From contig JAQUNB010000049.1 in assembly GCA_028717825.1 (NCBI GenBank), positions 1-7,878 of the forward strand: 7,878 nt of DNA, in the 5' to 3' direction. The position numbers were made by a program, and so were the translations under genes. Under the pieces are notes generated by a model. That model did not search any database. It saw nothing but the letters and a program-made list of their open reading frames with translations, and was not told where the DNA came from. This DNA comes from Candidatus Omnitrophota bacterium. GTDB lineage: Bacteria; Omnitrophota; Gorgyraeia; Tantalellales; Tantalellaceae. Positions within the stretch are counted from its first letter, which is position 1; the number at the start of each line of letters is the position of its first letter. Below are positions 6,085 through 7,878 of the stretch, in pieces.

Positions 6085-6283
6085 CAACTTTTCCCATCCC
6101 GGCTTTACGGTCGGTATCCGATTTTCACGGATTCAAGCCTTTCCTTAAGGCTTCGCGGACTTGTTCTTGAATATACGGGAACAACCTTTAGTATATCGTC
6201 GTTCGTATGTCGCATATCATAAGAAACTTACCGCCGGCTAAGGAATACGTCGCCAAAAGGCAACACACCTTACCCCAAAGTTG
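6085..6283 (-). ncRNA. FMN riboswitch (RFN element) controlling ribBA
   Basis: FMN binding to this leader RNA turns off riboflavin gene expression. The P1 arms CAACTTT (6283-6277) and AAAGTTG (6091-6085) enclose the conserved core: GGGGTAAGGTG, CCGGCGGTAAG, GTCCGCGAAGCC, the P5 hairpin TCCGTGAAAATCGGA, then ACCGACCGTAAAG and CCGGGATGGG. P4 is AAGCCTT/AAGGCTT. The element is about 199 nt, longer than usual, for two reasons. The P2 loop (stem TAAGG/CCTTA) carries an extra hairpin GTTGCC-TTTT-GGCGAC. The P3 arm holds about 65 nt, including a heptamer tandem repeat and a TTGTTC/GAACAA hairpin. An intrinsic terminator follows, so regulation is by transcription attenuation. The assignment is firm from the core motifs. 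Confidence 0.95.
6193..6220. repeat. Heptanucleotide tandem repeat, copy 2 (inside riboswitch P3 arm)
   Basis: On the plus strand the units ATATCGT, CGTTCGT, ATGTCGC and ATATCAT correspond to the array at 4631-4658. Aligned with the flanking TTAG on the left, 27 of 31 positions agree by eye. It sits in the variable part of the riboswitch between GGCGGTAAG and GTCCGCG, where length changes are tolerated. Confidence 0.6.
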
Positions 6284-6288
6284 AATGT

Positions 6289-6316
6289 ATTGTAGCAAAT
6301 CCCGTACTCAAGTCAA
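6289..6316 (-). promoter_or_regulatory. Promoter of the riboflavin operon
   Basis: TTGACT (6316-6311), 16 nt, and TACAAT (6294-6289) preceded by TGC (extended -10) make a strong sigma-70-type promoter. The predicted start near 6282 coincides with the first base of the riboswitch P1 stem, so the transcript has almost no leader before the aptamer. A short A+T-rich inverted repeat GTATTT/AAATAC (6317-6332) lies directly upstream of the -35 box. Confidence 0.75.
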
Positions 6317-6344
6317 GTATTTTTATAAATACCCCCATAAACAA

Positions 6345-6375
6345 TGTAGGGAACGGTTTTAAACCGTTCCCTACA
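6345..6375. repeat. Perfect palindrome with 15-bp arms
   Basis: TGTAGGGAACGGTTT (6345-6359) faces AAACCGTTCCCTACA (6361-6375) around a single T. A perfect repeat of this kind between genes resembles dispersed REP-like elements. On the minus strand it is not followed by a T-run, so it is a poor candidate for the groEL terminator, though it could protect the 3' end of the mRNA. Confidence 0.8.
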
Positions 6376-6396
6376 AAAAGTAACAACACATCCTTC

Positions 6397-6456
6397 AATT
6401 ATCCCGGCTATCTTATCCCATTTCTTTCAGAAATGGATTATTACGCCGGGATAATT
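6397..6456. repeat. Nested stem-loop, 12-bp outer and 8-bp inner arms
   Basis: The outer arms AATTATCCCGGC (6397-6408) and GCCGGGATAATT (6445-6456) are perfectly complementary. Inside them CCATTTCT (6418-6425) pairs with AGAAATGG (6429-6436) around TTC. It lies downstream of groEL, between two other palindromes. It may be an mRNA 3' structure or a small repeat element. Confidence 0.75.
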
Positions 6457-6457
6457 C

Positions 6458-6497
6458 GACCTACAACTTGCGTCACTTTGTTCCGCAAGTTGTGGTC
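6458..6497 (-). terminator. Stem-loop directly after groEL (possible weak terminator)
   Basis: GACC-T-ACAACTTGCG (6458-6472) pairs with CGCAAGTTGT-GGTC (6484-6497), 14 bp with one bulge and an 11-nt loop, only 3 bp after the groEL stop. No T-run follows on the minus strand, so it is not a typical intrinsic terminator. It may instead act as an RNA-stabilising hairpin or mark a factor-dependent end. Confidence 0.4.
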
Positions 6498-6500
6498 TTA

Positions 6501-7878
6501 TTACATCATTCCCATGCCGCCACCCATGCCGCCATGCATACCACCCGGCATGCCGCCCGGCATTCCGGCCGCGTTGTCTTTTTCAGGTTTCTCGCAGATG
6601 ATCGCTTCGGTCGTAAGCATTAGAGCCGCGATGCTTGCCGCGTTCTGCAGCGCTGAGCGCGTAACCTTCGTCGGGTCGATAATGCCAGCTTCTATCATAT
6701 CGACAAATTTATCCTCTTCAGCGTCATAACCGACCATTCCTTTTTCGGTTAGGAGTCTCTGAACAATAACTGACCCTTCCTGACCGGCATTTGTCGCGAT
6801 GAGCCGCGCCGGAGCTTCAAGCGCGCGTTCCACTATTCTTACACCGATCAATTCGTCTCCCGTTAAGTTCACTTTAGCAAGTTTTGTACGTGCTTTCAAA
6901 AGAGCTATCCCGCCGCCCGGGACAATACCTTCTTCAGCGGCGGCTCTGGTCGCGTGAAGCGCGTCCTCAATGCGGGCTTTTTTCTCTTTCATTTCCACTT
7001 CAGTTGCCGCGCCAACACTAATGATCGCAACACCACCGGCAAGTTTGGCAAGTCTTTCCTGAAGTTTTTCCTTATCATAATCCGAATCACTTGATTCTAT
7101 TTCATTTTTGATCTGGGCTATCCTCGCCTGTACCGCTTTCTTCTCGCCTTCGCCCTCAACTATGGTCGTATTCTCCTTATCGATCTTTATCCTTTTCGCG
7201 CGGCCAAGGTCATTCAAGGTTATATTCTCAAGTTTTATCCCAAGATCCTCAGTAATAGCGCTGCCGCCCGTTAACACCGCGATATCTTCTAGCATAGCTT
7301 TTCTTCTGTCACCATATCCCGGGGCCTTTACGGCGCAGCAAATGAAGGTCCCGCGTATCTTGTTCACAACAAGAGTCGCCAGGGCCTCTCCTTCGGTCTC
7401 TTCCGATATGATAAGGAGCGGTTTCCCGGACTGAGCCACTTTTTCCAAGATCGGTAAAAGACTCTTCATGCCTGATATTTTTTTTTCATGTATGAGTATA
7501 TAAGGATCCTCTAAGATACATTCCATTCTTTCCGGGTCCGTCACAAAGTAAGGGGACAGATATCCCTGATCGAATTGCATACCTTCTACGAGTTTAAGGG
7601 TCGTCTCAAGGGTTTTCCCTTCCTCAACCGTTATAACGCCTTCGCTTCCGACTTTTTCCATGGCTTCCGCGATCTTGCCGCCGATAACTTTATCGTTATT
7701 TGCAGCGATAGTCGCAACCTGCGCTATCTTTGCGGGATCCTTGGTCGGAGTGGAGATCCTCTTGAGTTCCTCAACCACTATACCTACCGCTTTTTCTATC
7801 CCTCTTTTTATTTGCATGGGGTTAGATCCGGCAGTAACATTCTTAAGACCTTCGCGGTATATAGCTTCCGCAAGGACC
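6501..7878 (-). CDS. groEL: Chaperonin GroEL, 60 kDa subunit (N-terminus beyond window)
   Basis: GroEL forms the cytosolic double-ring folding chamber that works with GroES. About 458 codons are visible, starting in frame upstream of an internal Met with [20 protein letters not shown]; roughly the first 90 residues lie beyond position 7878. Clear family segments in order are [85 protein letters not shown] (with the ATP-hydrolysis Asp), [35 protein letters not shown], and the flexible Gly-Gly-Met C-terminal tail ending in MM. Total length is about normal, with no frameshift. The spacer behind it is filled with palindromes before the rib promoter, so the two operons are probably separate. groES would be expected upstream, outside the window. 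Confidence 0.98.
   Translation of the reverse strand, partial: VLAEAIYREGLKNVTAGSNPMQIKRGIEKAVGIVVEELKRISTPTKDPAKIAQVATIAANNDKVIGGKIAEAMEKVGSEGVITVEEGKTLETTLKLVEGMQFDQGYLSPYFVTDPERMECILEDPYILIHEKKISGMKSLLPILEKVAQSGKPLLIISEETEGEALATLVVNKIRGTFICCAVKAPGYGDRRKAMLEDIAVLTGGSAITEDLGIKLENITLNDLGRAKRIKIDKENTTIVEGEGEKKAVQARIAQIKNEIESSDSDYDKEKLQERLAKLAGGVAIISVGAATEVEMKEKKARIEDALHATRAAAEEGIVPGGGIALLKARTKLAKVNLTGDELIGVRIVERALEAPARLIATNAGQEGSVIVQRLLTEKGMVGYDAEEDKFVDMIEAGIIDPTKVTRSALQNAASIAALMLTTEAIICEKPEKDNAAGMPGGMPGGMHGGMGGGMGMM

Noticed and set aside
6345..6375. 15-bp palindrome as an intrinsic terminator of groEL
   Set aside because: No T-run follows it on the minus strand; it is listed as a repeat instead.
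6433..6729. Plus-strand frame opposite the groEL 3' end with a Pro-Met-rich stretch
   Set aside because: The Pro-rich segment is the antisense of the GroEL Gly-Gly-Met tail.

Overview
The window reads as an ordinary chromosomal segment of a free-living or candidate-phylum bacterium of moderate GC content, with every credible gene on the minus strand. The best lineage guess is Omnitrophota (candidate Omnitrophica) or a relative in the PVC/Elusimicrobia neighbourhood. This rests mainly on a small secreted protein resembling the exosortase-associated TIGR04073 family and on repeat-rich spacers, so it is an inference and not a proof. No phage, transposase, CRISPR array or defence gene was seen, and no wholly new system is claimed.

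Reading in the direction of transcription (high to low coordinates): the 3' five-sixths of groEL enters from the right edge (7878-6501). Its downstream spacer (6500-6317) holds three consecutive palindromic stem-loops. A strong promoter (6316-6289) follows. Its start point falls almost on the first base of an FMN riboswitch (6283-6085), which is followed by an intrinsic terminator (6064-6033). This controls a riboflavin cluster: ribBA (5899-4700), ribH (4605-4135), nusB (3977-3552), a PHP-domain phosphoesterase (3555-2710), ribD (2683-1586) and ribE (1568-939). A second possible promoter lies between ribH and nusB. After ribE come a small exported protein gene (873-538), a promoter, tRNA-Pro(CGG) (459-382), a repeat-rich spacer (384-221) and the start of an acylphosphatase gene (171-1, cut by the window edge).

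Together the rib genes encode GTP cyclohydrolase II, DHBP synthase, the deaminase/reductase, lumazine synthase and riboflavin synthase. That covers every committed riboflavin step except the dephosphorylation of 5-amino-6-ribitylamino-uracil phosphate, and no flavokinase is in view. The PHP enzyme within the operon is a speculative candidate for the missing phosphatase. FMN made from the product would close the feedback loop through the riboswitch.

The most unusual items are: an FMN riboswitch enlarged to about 199 nt by an extra hairpin in its P2 loop and a long P3 arm; a heptanucleotide tandem repeat that occurs both inside that P3 arm and in the ribBA-ribH spacer; the PHP gene in the rib operon; and a tandem 56-bp duplication abutting the 3' end of the tRNA. 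Two start codons (ribE and ribBA) are best read as internal GTG codons rather than the first possible start.
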